From the NCBI GenBank assembly GCA_013140875.1, contig JABFSB010000226.1, forward strand, positions 1 through 14,167: 14,167 bases of DNA. The letters are read 5' to 3'. The notes beneath the pieces are model-generated. The model was not told the origin of the DNA. It did no database searches and was given only the letters and a program-made list of their open reading frames with translations. Shown here piece after piece: positions 1-7,036 of the stretch (position 1 is the stretch's first letter; every line of letters starts with the position of its first letter). The stretch comes from Acidobacteriota bacterium (GTDB taxonomy: Bacteria; Acidobacteriota; Blastocatellia; Pyrinomonadales; Pyrinomonadaceae). A program made the translations under genes and the position numbers.

Positions 1-66
1 CGCCCACGCCAACCGCTACGCCGACTCCGACGGCTACACCGACGCCCAGCCCCACGCCGACACCCG
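1..66 (+). repeat. Thr-Pro codon microrepeat
   Basis: Degenerate tandem repeat of ACG/ACC/ACT plus CCG/CCC/CCA codons encoding the Thr-Pro linker of the partial gene. It begins before the window. Such tracts expand and contract by slippage, and assemblies often get their length wrong. Confidence 0.7.
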
Positions 67-482
67 GTGGAACTTGTACTCCGACGCTCACAATTACGGA
101 TGTATTTCCCGGCAGTTCCGGCGCCTATTCTTCGATCACGGCCGGACCCGGATCGGTCACGGTGGACATCGCGGACAGCGGGATCGGCCTGCAGAGCTTT
201 ACGGTCGTGAGCGCGACAAACGCTAATGTGACCATTCCGGCATTTCCGATCGGTACGTACAATCCCGTCACGGCGGCATTTACCAGGCCGAATGCCGCGC
301 AGCCGGTTGATTTTACATTGCGGGCCTCGTCGCGGATCAACACGGTGCTGATCCGTGCACAATGCGGAACGGCTCTTACTTCCGCGTCGAAAGCAGTTCC
401 CGATTTCTGGCTGCCGAACAATTTCATGGCCTCTATCGAGAGCATACTGGGCTTTCGAAAAGATCCGATCCACGGCGAATGA
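3..482 (+). CDS. C-terminal part of a secreted/surface protein with a Thr-Pro linker (5' end outside window)
   Basis: The reading frame is open from the window edge to TGA at 480-482, giving about 159 residues. The first 22 or so are a TPTPTATPTP-like low-complexity linker. A beta-rich segment of about 85 residues follows (TLTITDVFPG through VLIRAQCG), then a tail with no recognised motif. Thr-Pro linkers usually join a large extracellular domain to a small C-terminal module in envelope proteins; nothing in the visible part suggests an enzyme. Two cysteines, one just after the linker (GGTCTP) and one in RAQCG, could form a disulfide if the protein is exported. A hairpin terminator follows 30 bp downstream, so this is the last gene of its unit. 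The start and N-terminal domains lie outside the window, so the function stays unknown. Confidence 0.75.
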   Translation, partial: PTPTATPTPTATPTPSPTPTPGGTCTPTLTITDVFPGSSGAYSSITAGPGSVTVDIADSGIGLQSFTVVSATNANVTIPAFPIGTYNPVTAAFTRPNAAQPVDFTLRASSRINTVLIRAQCGTALTSASKAVPDFWLPNNFMASIESILGFRKDPIHGE

Positions 483-511
483 TCGAAAACCCTTAACTCA
501 ATTCTTCCCGG

Positions 512-537
512 GCCGATGTCGCAGATACGACATCGGC
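512..537 (+). terminator. Rho-independent-type hairpin after the surface-protein gene
   Basis: Perfect 10-bp stem: GCCGATGTCG at 512-521 pairs with CGACATCGGC at 528-537 around a 6-nt loop (CAGATA). It is followed by TTTAGTTT, an interrupted T tract. It lies 30 bp after the stop at 482 and about 100 bp before the S41 gene, as expected for the terminator of the upstream gene. The broken T run makes it weaker than the terminator at 8546. Confidence 0.7.
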
Positions 538-639
538 TTTAGTTTCCGTATGCGTTGCGGCCGGGACCCCGCAAATATTGCAACCTGTGAAAACCGGGCA
601 TCGTATAAGAGAGAGTCAACCTCGATAAGGCCGCAATCT

Positions 640-1962
640 ATGAAGTTTTTCTTTACCTTCTTACTTCTTTCGCTCTTTATCTTCCAGACAAACGCTCAGT
701 CGATGGCCGTGGCGACTGCTCCGCAAGTCTCCGCCGAGGTCCGCGAGGTCCGCCAAAAGACCTTTGAAAAAGTCTGGACGACCGTAAACGAAAAGCACTA
801 CGATCCGACCTTTGGCGGCGTCGACTGGAAGCGCGTGCGAGAGGTGTACGAGCCGAAAGCGGCAGCCGCCGTTTCCGAAAAAGAATTTCACGACGTTCTT
901 CGGCAGATGCTGGGCGAACTGAAGCTGTCGCATTTCGCTATTCACCCGCCGGCGGCCGAGATGGTTGCCGCCCAGACGGGCCGGGGCGTGACCGGCATCG
1001 ACGTGGTGATGATCGAAGGTGTTCCGGTGATCAGTCGCGTGGACGCCGATTCGCCGGCCGCCCTAGCCGGTGTCAAGACCGGTCAGGCCGTTACCCATAT
1101 CGACGGCAAGCCGTGGAAGGAACTAACCGCTCAACTCGAAACGGCCCTTGCCATACGCAAGGTTACCGAAGGCTTACGTGCGGTCTATCAGGAACGCACA
1201 ATCGAATCGGCGATAAATTCAAAACCGGGCACCACACTTGTTCTGGACGTACTTGGTTCGGGCGACAAGCCGCAAAAATTCGAGATCGCCCGTGCCGCGT
1301 TCACCGGCGAAATGTCGCAGGCCTTAGGAAACTTTCCGCCGCAGGAAGTTGTTTTCGAATCGAGTTTGCTGCCGGATAATATCGGCTATATCCGTTTTAA
1401 TATGTGGGTAATCCCGCAAATGGCGAAGCTGCGAAAAGCGGTCCGCGAGTTCGCGGGTGCAAAGGCGATCATAATCGATCTTCGCGGCAATCCGGGCGGC
1501 GTCGGCGGCATGGCACCGGGATTGGCGGGATTGTTATTCAAGGAAAAAGCCTCGCTTGGCTCAATGAAAATGCGAAACGGTTCGACCGAATTCATCGCTT
1601 TTCCTCAGCCGGATCCGTTCGCGGGAAAGATCGTCCTGTTGACCGATCACGGCACAGGTTCGACCAGCGAAGTTTTCGCCGCCGGGATGCAGGAAACCGG
1701 ACGTGCAACTCTGATCGGCGAAACTTCCGCCGGAGCGGTGCTGCCCTCGGTCTTTGAAAAATTGCCGACCGGTTATCTTTTCCAGTACGCAATTTCGGAT
1801 TATCGTTCGCCGAGGAATATTTTGATCGAAGGTCGCGGCGTGACCCCGGACATCGAAGTAAAACAAACACGCGCGGCCCTTTTGGCGGGCGGAGACACAC
1901 AACTTGACGAGGCCGTAAAACTGATCCGGAAACCGATTGCGGCATCAAATAAAGCTCAGTAA
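640..1962 (+). CDS. Secreted S41-family (tail-specific/tricorn-type) serine peptidase with PDZ domain
   Basis: A predicted exported endopeptidase of 440 aa. Residues 1-19 are a signal peptide (MKFFFTFLLL..., cleavage near TNA|Q). A helical N-terminal region of about 25-105 ends in LSHFAI (S97-H98). A PDZ-like domain follows at about 114-235 (SPAALAGVKTGQ), then the S41 catalytic core at about 245-410 with GYIRF (249), DLRGNPGG (280-287), GTGSTSE (nucleophile S341) and EGRGVTPDI (E397). CtpA/Prc enzymes carry a lysine 25 residues after the nucleophile; here that position is A366. The S-H pair, S341 and E397 instead fit the Ser-His-Ser-Glu tetrad of tricorn-like S41 members. The ATG at 640 is chosen because it begins the signal peptide and has AAGG at 627-630; the frame is open further upstream but overlaps the previous gene. 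A TATAAG sequence at 604-609 could be a -10 element. The LolA-like gene starts 25 bp downstream. The family assignment is firm; the substrate is unknown. Confidence 0.92.
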   Translation: MKFFFTFLLLSLFIFQTNAQSMAVATAPQVSAEVREVRQKTFEKVWTTVNEKHYDPTFGGVDWKRVREVYEPKAAAAVSEKEFHDVLRQMLGELKLSHFAIHPPAAEMVAAQTGRGVTGIDVVMIEGVPVISRVDADSPAALAGVKTGQAVTHIDGKPWKELTAQLETALAIRKVTEGLRAVYQERTIESAINSKPGTTLVLDVLGSGDKPQKFEIARAAFTGEMSQALGNFPPQEVVFESSLLPDNIGYIRFNMWVIPQMAKLRKAVREFAGAKAIIIDLRGNPGGVGGMAPGLAGLLFKEKASLGSMKMRNGSTEFIAFPQPDPFAGKIVLLTDHGTGSTSEVFAAGMQETGRATLIGETSAGAVLPSVFEKLPTGYLFQYAISDYRSPRNILIEGRGVTPDIEVKQTRAALLAGGDTQLDEAVKLIRKPIAASNKAQ

Positions 1963-1987
1963 ACCCGGGTGCGTTCGAACTTATTTT

Positions 1988-2737
1988 ATGAAACTCAGAA
2001 CAGTATTTGTCCTCGTAACTTTGTTTGCCCTTGGCTTTGTCGCCACAGCTCAAAAGACGGAACCGGTCAAGCCGGCTAAGTTGCCGACCGCTAAAGAGGT
2101 AATCGATCAGTATGTAAAGGCTCTTGGCGGCCGCGAGGCCATTCAAAAAATAAAGTCACGCGTTATGTCGGGTACCGTCGAATTTGTTCCGATGAACCTG
2201 AAAGGCACGTTCGAAATATATGCCGCGCCGGAATACAGGACATATACAAAACTGTCAATTGGCGGGATCGGCGATATGATCGAAGGCTCGGACGACAAAA
2301 CGTCCTGGGCGGTAAATCCGATTCAGGGCAGCCGGGACCGTACCGGGACAGAGTTGCTTCAGATCAGGCAAAGCAACAATTTTTATCGTGATGTCAAGCT
2401 GGAACAGCTCTTCCCGAAACTAGAGTTCAAAGGGATCGAGAAGGTCGGCGACCGCGAAGTTTATGTGATCACGGCCGCGGCCGAGGACGTGCCTTCCGAA
2501 ACCTGGTATTTCGATACGCAGACGGGGCTGATGCTGCGGTCCGACATGACCGCGGTCACGCCCGAAGGCAAACAGCAAATGACCACGTTTTACGAAGATA
2601 TGCGGCCGGTCGATGGCGTGCTGATTCCATTTCGCATCCGCATACAGACCACACAATTCACGATCGTTATGACCTCAACCGAGGTAAAGCACAACGTCAA
2701 GATCGACGACGCAAAATTTGCTAAACCGAAGCAATAA
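1988..2737 (+). CDS. Secreted LolA-like / outer-membrane lipoprotein-sorting-type protein
   Basis: A predicted periplasmic protein of 249 aa. Residues 1-21 form a signal peptide (MKLRTVFVLVTLFALGFVATA, cut before Q22). The mature start reads PTAKEVIDQYVKALGGREAI, a helix typical of the acidobacterial proteins annotated as outer membrane lipoprotein-sorting protein. The rest is an alternating beta pattern (GTFEIYAAP, ETWYFDTQTGLMLRSD, VDGVLIPFRIRI) like the LolA/LolB half-barrel that holds lipid or acyl chains. No enzymatic motif is visible. It starts 25 bp after the S41 peptidase, in the same direction, so the two are probably co-transcribed. There is no clear Shine-Dalgarno before the ATG. 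The TTG-initiated extension into the previous gene is rejected because the signal peptide begins at this ATG. Fold-level family is likely; the cargo is not known. Confidence 0.85.
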   Translation: MKLRTVFVLVTLFALGFVATAQKTEPVKPAKLPTAKEVIDQYVKALGGREAIQKIKSRVMSGTVEFVPMNLKGTFEIYAAPEYRTYTKLSIGGIGDMIEGSDDKTSWAVNPIQGSRDRTGTELLQIRQSNNFYRDVKLEQLFPKLEFKGIEKVGDREVYVITAAAEDVPSETWYFDTQTGLMLRSDMTAVTPEGKQQMTTFYEDMRPVDGVLIPFRIRIQTTQFTIVMTSTEVKHNVKIDDAKFAKPKQ

Positions 2738-2770
2738 AGAACGTTAAGTAAAGATTCAATCCAGTCGTTA

Positions 2771-3559
2771 TTAAATTTCGGCACGGCGGGCGAGGAGCTT
2801 TGCCGGGTCGTTCGTAATTATCGACTTTAGGCCGAGTTTGGTGCCTCGTTTCACCCAACGCGAACTGTCCGCCGTCCAGACATTGACGGGAAAGTTGCGC
2901 TTTGCGGCCTTTTCCATCAGCTTGCGGGTGGCAAGCGAAAAGTGGATCGAAAGCTCATCGGCCCCGAATTCTTCGGCGATCTTGACCAGGTGCTTTTCCT
3001 TTCGCAGGATCGTCATTATTTTCGGTGCAAAAAGCGCCGCCGTCCGAATCCCGGGAAGGTGGACCTTTGCCCGCGTGATCACCGCCAGCTTAAAGCTTTT
3101 TAAGATCACGTTCGGCAGAAGCGGTGAGCCTTTCAGGACGGCGCAAACCGCTTCGGTCAAAGTTTCGACTTCGCGTTCTCCGCACTTTAGTTCGATAAAG
3201 ATTATCCCGTCGAAACTGCCGATCAGATCCAGTGTCTGAGCAAGTGTGGGTATCGTTTCCGAAGCAAAATCTTCGCCGATATTTCGCTTGTGCACGCGTC
3301 CGAACCAGCTTCCAATATCGATCTTGCTAAGCTCGTCCGACGTTAGGTCCGACACGGCCGCGCTGACGCCGCCGGTACGGCTAAGCGTCGCGTCGTGAAA
3401 GACCACCGGTACGCCGTCACGCGCCAGGCGAACGTCGAACTCTAGACCGTCGGCCCCGGCTTCGATAGCTTTGATGAAGGCCGCCCGCGTATTCTCGGGC
3501 GCCCTGGCGCTTGCTCCGCGGTGGCCGATTATGAGCGGACCGGTGCTCTTTTTTTTCAT
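2771..3559 (-). CDS. Glycerophosphodiester phosphodiesterase
   Basis: A GDPD-family TIM-barrel enzyme of 262 aa, the usual length for a cytosolic UgpQ-type protein. It hydrolyses glycerophosphodiesters to glycerol-3-phosphate plus an alcohol, normally with a divalent metal. HRGASARAPENT carries catalytic H13 and R14. LEFDVRLARDG gives metal ligands E40 and D42, VFHD gives the second catalytic histidine H55, and FIELK gives E123 and K125. NVWTAD near the C terminus is the typical late barrel strand. There is no signal peptide, so it is predicted cytosolic. Its ATG overlaps the stop of the upstream methyltransferase in an ATGA junction (3556-3559), and no independent Shine-Dalgarno is seen, so translation is probably coupled. 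It converges with the LolA-like gene, 33 bp away. The enzyme class is secure; the exact headgroup is not. Confidence 0.94.
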   Translation of the reverse strand: MKKKSTGPLIIGHRGASARAPENTRAAFIKAIEAGADGLEFDVRLARDGVPVVFHDATLSRTGGVSAAVSDLTSDELSKIDIGSWFGRVHKRNIGEDFASETIPTLAQTLDLIGSFDGIIFIELKCGEREVETLTEAVCAVLKGSPLLPNVILKSFKLAVITRAKVHLPGIRTAALFAPKIMTILRKEKHLVKIAEEFGADELSIHFSLATRKLMEKAAKRNFPVNVWTADSSRWVKRGTKLGLKSIITNDPAKLLARRAEI

Positions 3560-4236
3560 CGGGTTTTAGAATTCGGCGGCCGGTTTTTTTCCAGGAGAAA
3601 GATCGATTTCGACCAGCCCATCGGCTCCGATATTGGAAACTTGTGATTCCCGACGATCTTAAAATACTTCTGTGAAATCTTTCTTACATTTTCGACCGGA
3701 TGGATCTTAAACTTGTAAAGAAATTCGAGCACGGAGCCGACCAGCGAAGGTTTGACCGGAATAAATACGAGCTTGCCGCCGACCTTGAGCACTCGTGACA
3801 TTTCACGCAACCCGTGATCCAGCGTCACATACTCAAGCACGCCGCAGCTCAGGATCAGGTCGAAGGTGTCGTCGGCAAACGGAAGATCGAGAATGTTGCC
3901 CTGAACGGGCGAAATCAGTTTGTGGTCGATCTTTTTTTCTTTTTTGAATTCGTCACGAGCAACGTGCAGCGATTTTGCCGAAAGATCGAAAGCAATCGTT
4001 TGCCGCGGCCTGAAGCCGGCATCCTGAAAGCCCAGAGTGACGATTCCCGTGCCGCTGCCGCCGTCGAGAACAAACGAATCGGCGCCGATGTCGAGATCGA
4101 GCGAACGCAGGTATTTCGCCACCGACTTTCGATAGCCGTTCACGCGAAGCGCAAGGTTGTGCACCTCGGCAATGCTGTCGTAAAAGCTTTGCGTTTTTGT
4201 TTTTTCCGTACTCGCTTTTTTGGGCACCGCGGACAT
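3556..4236 (-). CDS. Class I SAM-dependent methyltransferase (Methyltransf_11 type)
   Basis: A Rossmann-fold methyltransferase of 226 aa from the ATG at 4236. Motif I is VLDGGSGTG (residues 56-64), followed by the acidic end of strand 2 in AFD (D84), GNILDLPFADDTFD (113-126), and LSCGVLEYVTLDHGLREMSR with VLKVGGKLVF as the post-motif strands. There is no signal peptide. The substrate cannot be read from the sequence; the overall layout is like UbiE/MenG-type and lipid or small-molecule methyltransferases. The start is uncertain: a TTG at 4314 would add 26 residues, a very basic stretch (RRKRGKKKKK). The ATG is preferred because that extension is low complexity and its TTG lacks a ribosome site, while the ATG follows GACGAGAAA. 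Its stop overlaps the GDPD start, so the two proteins are probably made together, hinting at a phospholipid-headgroup link (inference). Confidence 0.85.
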   Translation of the reverse strand: MSAVPKKASTEKTKTQSFYDSIAEVHNLALRVNGYRKSVAKYLRSLDLDIGADSFVLDGGSGTGIVTLGFQDAGFRPRQTIAFDLSAKSLHVARDEFKKEKKIDHKLISPVQGNILDLPFADDTFDLILSCGVLEYVTLDHGLREMSRVLKVGGKLVFIPVKPSLVGSVLEFLYKFKIHPVENVRKISQKYFKIVGNHKFPISEPMGWSKSIFLLEKNRPPNSKTR

Positions 4237-4355
4237 TTTCTCGTCGTCTAGGGTTTTCTCTCTATCCTTCTTTTTCTTTTTTCCTCTTTTTCTTCTGCTT
4301 CCGTGGTCGATCAAAGCTGTTTAATGCTCAATCTGCCGCGGAAAACCGAAATTTT

Positions 4356-5819
4356 CTATTTCTCTTCCAAAAGCCGCAGCATTACTTGCCGCAATTCCTC
4401 GACGCGCGTCGGGTTCGTACCGCTTTCGATGTAGCGTATCACGCCTTTGCGGTCGATAAGAACCGTTGTCGGAAGGCCGGTCGCCGCATACGCGAATTGT
4501 GAGGTTTGATCTTTCGCCACGACGAAATCGTACGGCAGGTCGTGCTTTCCCTTAAAGCGTTTGAGGAAAGCGATCTCGTTCGGGATATCGAGCTGCGAAC
4601 CGTCGCCGCGCCCGTAGTATCGCGTTACTCCGAGGACCACGAGCCCGTCAGGCCCCTGATCGCGATGCCATTCGGCCAATGCCGGAAACGCATCAAAACA
4701 CGGCCCGCACCACGTGGCCCAAAAATCCAGCAGGACGACCTTGCCGCGAAGCGATCTCATAGTTTGCGCATTTCCCGGAAACCATTGATCGATCGAGGTA
4801 AGTTCCGGCGCCGATTCGCCAAGCAGCTTGTACTGTTTTTCGCGTCTCCTGATCAGGGCTACGGCCTGGTCCTGCTGCGGTTTTGACGGCAGTTCTTTTC
4901 CGGCCGCGATCAGCATCGAAAGATAAGTTTCCGTGGCCAGCGGCTTGCGGCCGCTGTCGATGAGATAGACGATCAACTTATCGGCGGCGTACGCAAAAAG
5001 ACTGGGCGAGCCGATCGATGCTCCGGTTTTGCGAAGATCGTCCAGCGCCAGTTCGGCCTCTTTTGCATTGCCGGCGGCCCGGTGACTTTCGAACAGCTGC
5101 ATTCCGTTGTCGAGCGTTTCGTCCAGGCCACGCTGAGTTATTCCGCTGTCGAGCAGGACGGCTTTTGCGGCCTTATACGCCTCGGCAGAGTGGGCCGCGG
5201 CTTCCGCATAGTTTTTGTCGGTGAAGTATGCCTTCGCCAGCTCGCTTTCCATTCGAGTTCGATCGCTGAGTTTTACGGGCGTGCTCTTTAAGTACTCGGC
5301 AATCGTCGTTTTTGCATCGTCGAACCTATGCTGTTTTGCGGCGATCACAGCAATGATCGAACGAGCAGTCTGTGACTTGTCGGCCGCGGGTTCGGGCATG
5401 GTCAAATATCGGCGAAGCGATCCGTTCGTGCCGTCAAGGTTTTCGGCGATCCAGTGAAGCAGGCCGACGAAATAAACGTCGTCGGTTGTTAGGTTCGGCC
5501 TTGAACCGGCCGACGCGGCGTATTTTGCGGCAAGCTGTTTCTGTTCACGCTCGGTCTGCAAACGAAGAGCTTCGGTGTACGGAACTTTTTTCTGCTCGAA
5601 CTCGGCGAATCTGGCTTTGTTATAGCCGTTTGCCTCATCGAACATCGCTTTTACCGAAATTTCAGGGGCCGCGGACGCAGCGGCGCTCTGCGGAGCGACA
5701 CGACGCGATTGCGCGGTCGTAAAAACCGTCGCAAGCAAAATCCAGCCCAGAACAAAAGCCGTCCTGTAACTTTTCCGAAATAGATAGCCGTATTTTAATC
5801 TCCGCTTACGCATTCGCAT
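4356..5819 (-). CDS. TlpA/ResA-like thioredoxin-fold protein with N-terminal helical (TPR-like) region
   Basis: An exported thiol-disulfide protein of 487 aa. The N terminus (MRMRKRRLKYGY... then TAFVLGWILLATVF) is a long basic n-region plus hydrophobic core, a signal peptide cut near TTAQ or an uncleaved anchor. Residues of about 45-320 are alpha-helical, with TPR-like pairs (AKAYFTDKNYAEAAAHSAEA). The C-terminal domain of about 325-487 is a TlpA-like thioredoxin fold: VVLLDFWATWCGPC with the CxxC at C371/C374, and cis-Pro P450 in GLPTTVLID. Family members usually act as periplasmic disulfide reductants. The ATG at 5819 is chosen for the AAAAAGG six bases upstream; an earlier ATG at 5900 would run deep into thiO. 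It overlaps the thiO 3' end by 14 nt, so it is co-transcribed and probably translationally coupled. It stops with TAG. The redox fold is certain; the partner protein is unknown. Confidence 0.9.
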   Translation of the reverse strand: MRMRKRRLKYGYLFRKSYRTAFVLGWILLATVFTTAQSRRVAPQSAAASAAPEISVKAMFDEANGYNKARFAEFEQKKVPYTEALRLQTEREQKQLAAKYAASAGSRPNLTTDDVYFVGLLHWIAENLDGTNGSLRRYLTMPEPAADKSQTARSIIAVIAAKQHRFDDAKTTIAEYLKSTPVKLSDRTRMESELAKAYFTDKNYAEAAAHSAEAYKAAKAVLLDSGITQRGLDETLDNGMQLFESHRAAGNAKEAELALDDLRKTGASIGSPSLFAYAADKLIVYLIDSGRKPLATETYLSMLIAAGKELPSKPQQDQAVALIRRREKQYKLLGESAPELTSIDQWFPGNAQTMRSLRGKVVLLDFWATWCGPCFDAFPALAEWHRDQGPDGLVVLGVTRYYGRGDGSQLDIPNEIAFLKRFKGKHDLPYDFVVAKDQTSQFAYAATGLPTTVLIDRKGVIRYIESGTNPTRVEELRQVMLRLLEEK

Positions 5820-6942
5820 TGAAACCTTTTTCGAACAATCGTTTCGGGCCGTAAATATCAAAGTATTCCGTGCCCGATCCATCGACAATATTTTCCGCAA
5901 CGATCTTTGCCGTGATCGGTGCGAGCAGAATTCCGTTTCGGTAATGAGCAGTCGCGACCGTTAAACCGTCAAAACCTGGAACCGGCCCGATCACCGGCAG
6001 CCCATCCGCCGCGAACGGCCGCAAGCCGGCCCATTTTTCCAAAATTTCGTGTCGCACAAGCAATGGTGCAATCTCGAACGCACATTCTTTTAACTGCCCG
6101 ACCGCTTCGCCCGTGACCGATTTGTCGAATCCCGCGTCCTCGACCGTTGCCCCGACCAGAACTCGCCCGTCGGCCCGCGGGACAACGTAGCCGCGCGGGC
6201 TGTAGATCACCCGCCGGAACATTCGGTCAGGCGGTGAAAAACCGATCATTTGACCGCGAATCGGCTTAACCTCAAGCGGCACGGCGTCGCCCGCGATTTT
6301 GATGAGCGACGTCCACGCACCGGTTGCAAGCACAGTCGTGCCTGCACTTATCGTCGAAGCATTCGATTCAACGCCGCATACGCGGCCTTTATCGAGAATC
6401 AATGAATCGACCGGCATATTTTCCAGAATCCCGATGTTCGAGCCGCGAACGCTCGCTTCCAGTGCCGTAAGCAGGCGTCGATTCTCGACCTGCCAGTCAT
6501 TGGCGAAAAACAGGCTCTCGCGAACGGTCGGCGAAATGTGCGGCTCGGCCTTGATCGTGTCCGACGCCGACAATCTTTCGACCGCAATACCGACGGCCGT
6601 CTGCCGCTCAAAACGCGAGTTCAAGTGCCGCGCGTCATCCCCGGTGAACGCGCCATAGAGCGTCCCGCTCCGGTCGAGTTCAACATCGATACCCGTTTCT
6701 GCGGCCAACTCGCGGGCCAGCAGCGGATACATCTTTCTCGACGCATCGCACAAACGATAAAAATCGTCCGCCGTTTCGTTTTCGGCACTCGGAGCGAGCA
6801 TTCCGGCCGCGGCAAACGAAGCTTCGCGGCCGACACCGCCACGTTCCACGACCGCGATCCGGCCTACCCTATGGCTCGCCAGCTCACGGGCAATGCTAAG
6901 CCCGATCACGCCGCCGCCAATAATGAGCACATCGTAATTCAC
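5806..6942 (-). CDS. thiO: Glycine oxidase ThiO (FAD-dependent, DAO family)
   Basis: A flavoenzyme of 378 aa. ThiO oxidises glycine to iminoacetate/glyoxylate imine with O2, making H2O2; the imine feeds the thiazole ring of thiamin. The N-terminal dinucleotide-binding motif is IIGGGVIGLS (G9-x-G11-x-x-G14), with E33 ending the second strand. The DAO-family ending is very clear: WAGLRPFAADGLPVIGP (R308) and HYRNGILLAP (R335). Together with Y252 (GYVVPR), these three have the same spacing as the substrate-binding Y246, R302 and R329 I recall for Bacillus subtilis glycine oxidase. The start is a GTG with AGGA five bases upstream. There is no signal peptide, so it is cytosolic. It is divergent from the isocitrate dehydrogenase across 94 bp and heads the leftward run. 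No other thiamin gene is in view, so a general amino-acid oxidase role is not excluded. Confidence 0.88.
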   Translation of the reverse strand: MNYDVLIIGGGVIGLSIARELASHRVGRIAVVERGGVGREASFAAAGMLAPSAENETADDFYRLCDASRKMYPLLARELAAETGIDVELDRSGTLYGAFTGDDARHLNSRFERQTAVGIAVERLSASDTIKAEPHISPTVRESLFFANDWQVENRRLLTALEASVRGSNIGILENMPVDSLILDKGRVCGVESNASTISAGTTVLATGAWTSLIKIAGDAVPLEVKPIRGQMIGFSPPDRMFRRVIYSPRGYVVPRADGRVLVGATVEDAGFDKSVTGEAVGQLKECAFEIAPLLVRHEILEKWAGLRPFAADGLPVIGPVPGFDGLTVATAHYRNGILLAPITAKIVAENIVDGSGTEYFDIYGPKRLFEKGFNANA

Positions 6943-6956
6943 AAAATTCCTCGGAC

Positions 6957-6985
6957 TTGTCGTTTATCGACCGCACCTGTAAATT
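6957..6985 (+). promoter_or_regulatory. Candidate sigma-70-like promoter for the isocitrate dehydrogenase gene
   Basis: TTGTCG at 6957-6962 and TAAATT at 6980-6985 are separated by 17 bp, each matching four of six consensus positions. They lie in the 94-bp gap between divergent thiO and the dehydrogenase gene and would give a leader of roughly 45 nt. Short weak matches like this are common by chance. Confidence 0.25.
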
Positions 6986-7036
6986 AGGCCTTGGTTCCTA
7001 TTTTGCAGAAAAGTTTCGAAAACGGGATTTCGCCAA

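Noticed and set aside
355..639. Upstream extension of the S41 peptidase frame by 95 codons
   Set aside because: It overlaps the previous gene and its terminator, and the signal peptide begins exactly at ATG 640.
5820..5900. Start of the TlpA-like gene at the earlier ATG (5900)
   Set aside because: It would overlap thiO by 95 nt and place 27 extra residues before the basic n-region; the ATG at 5819 has a good ribosome site.
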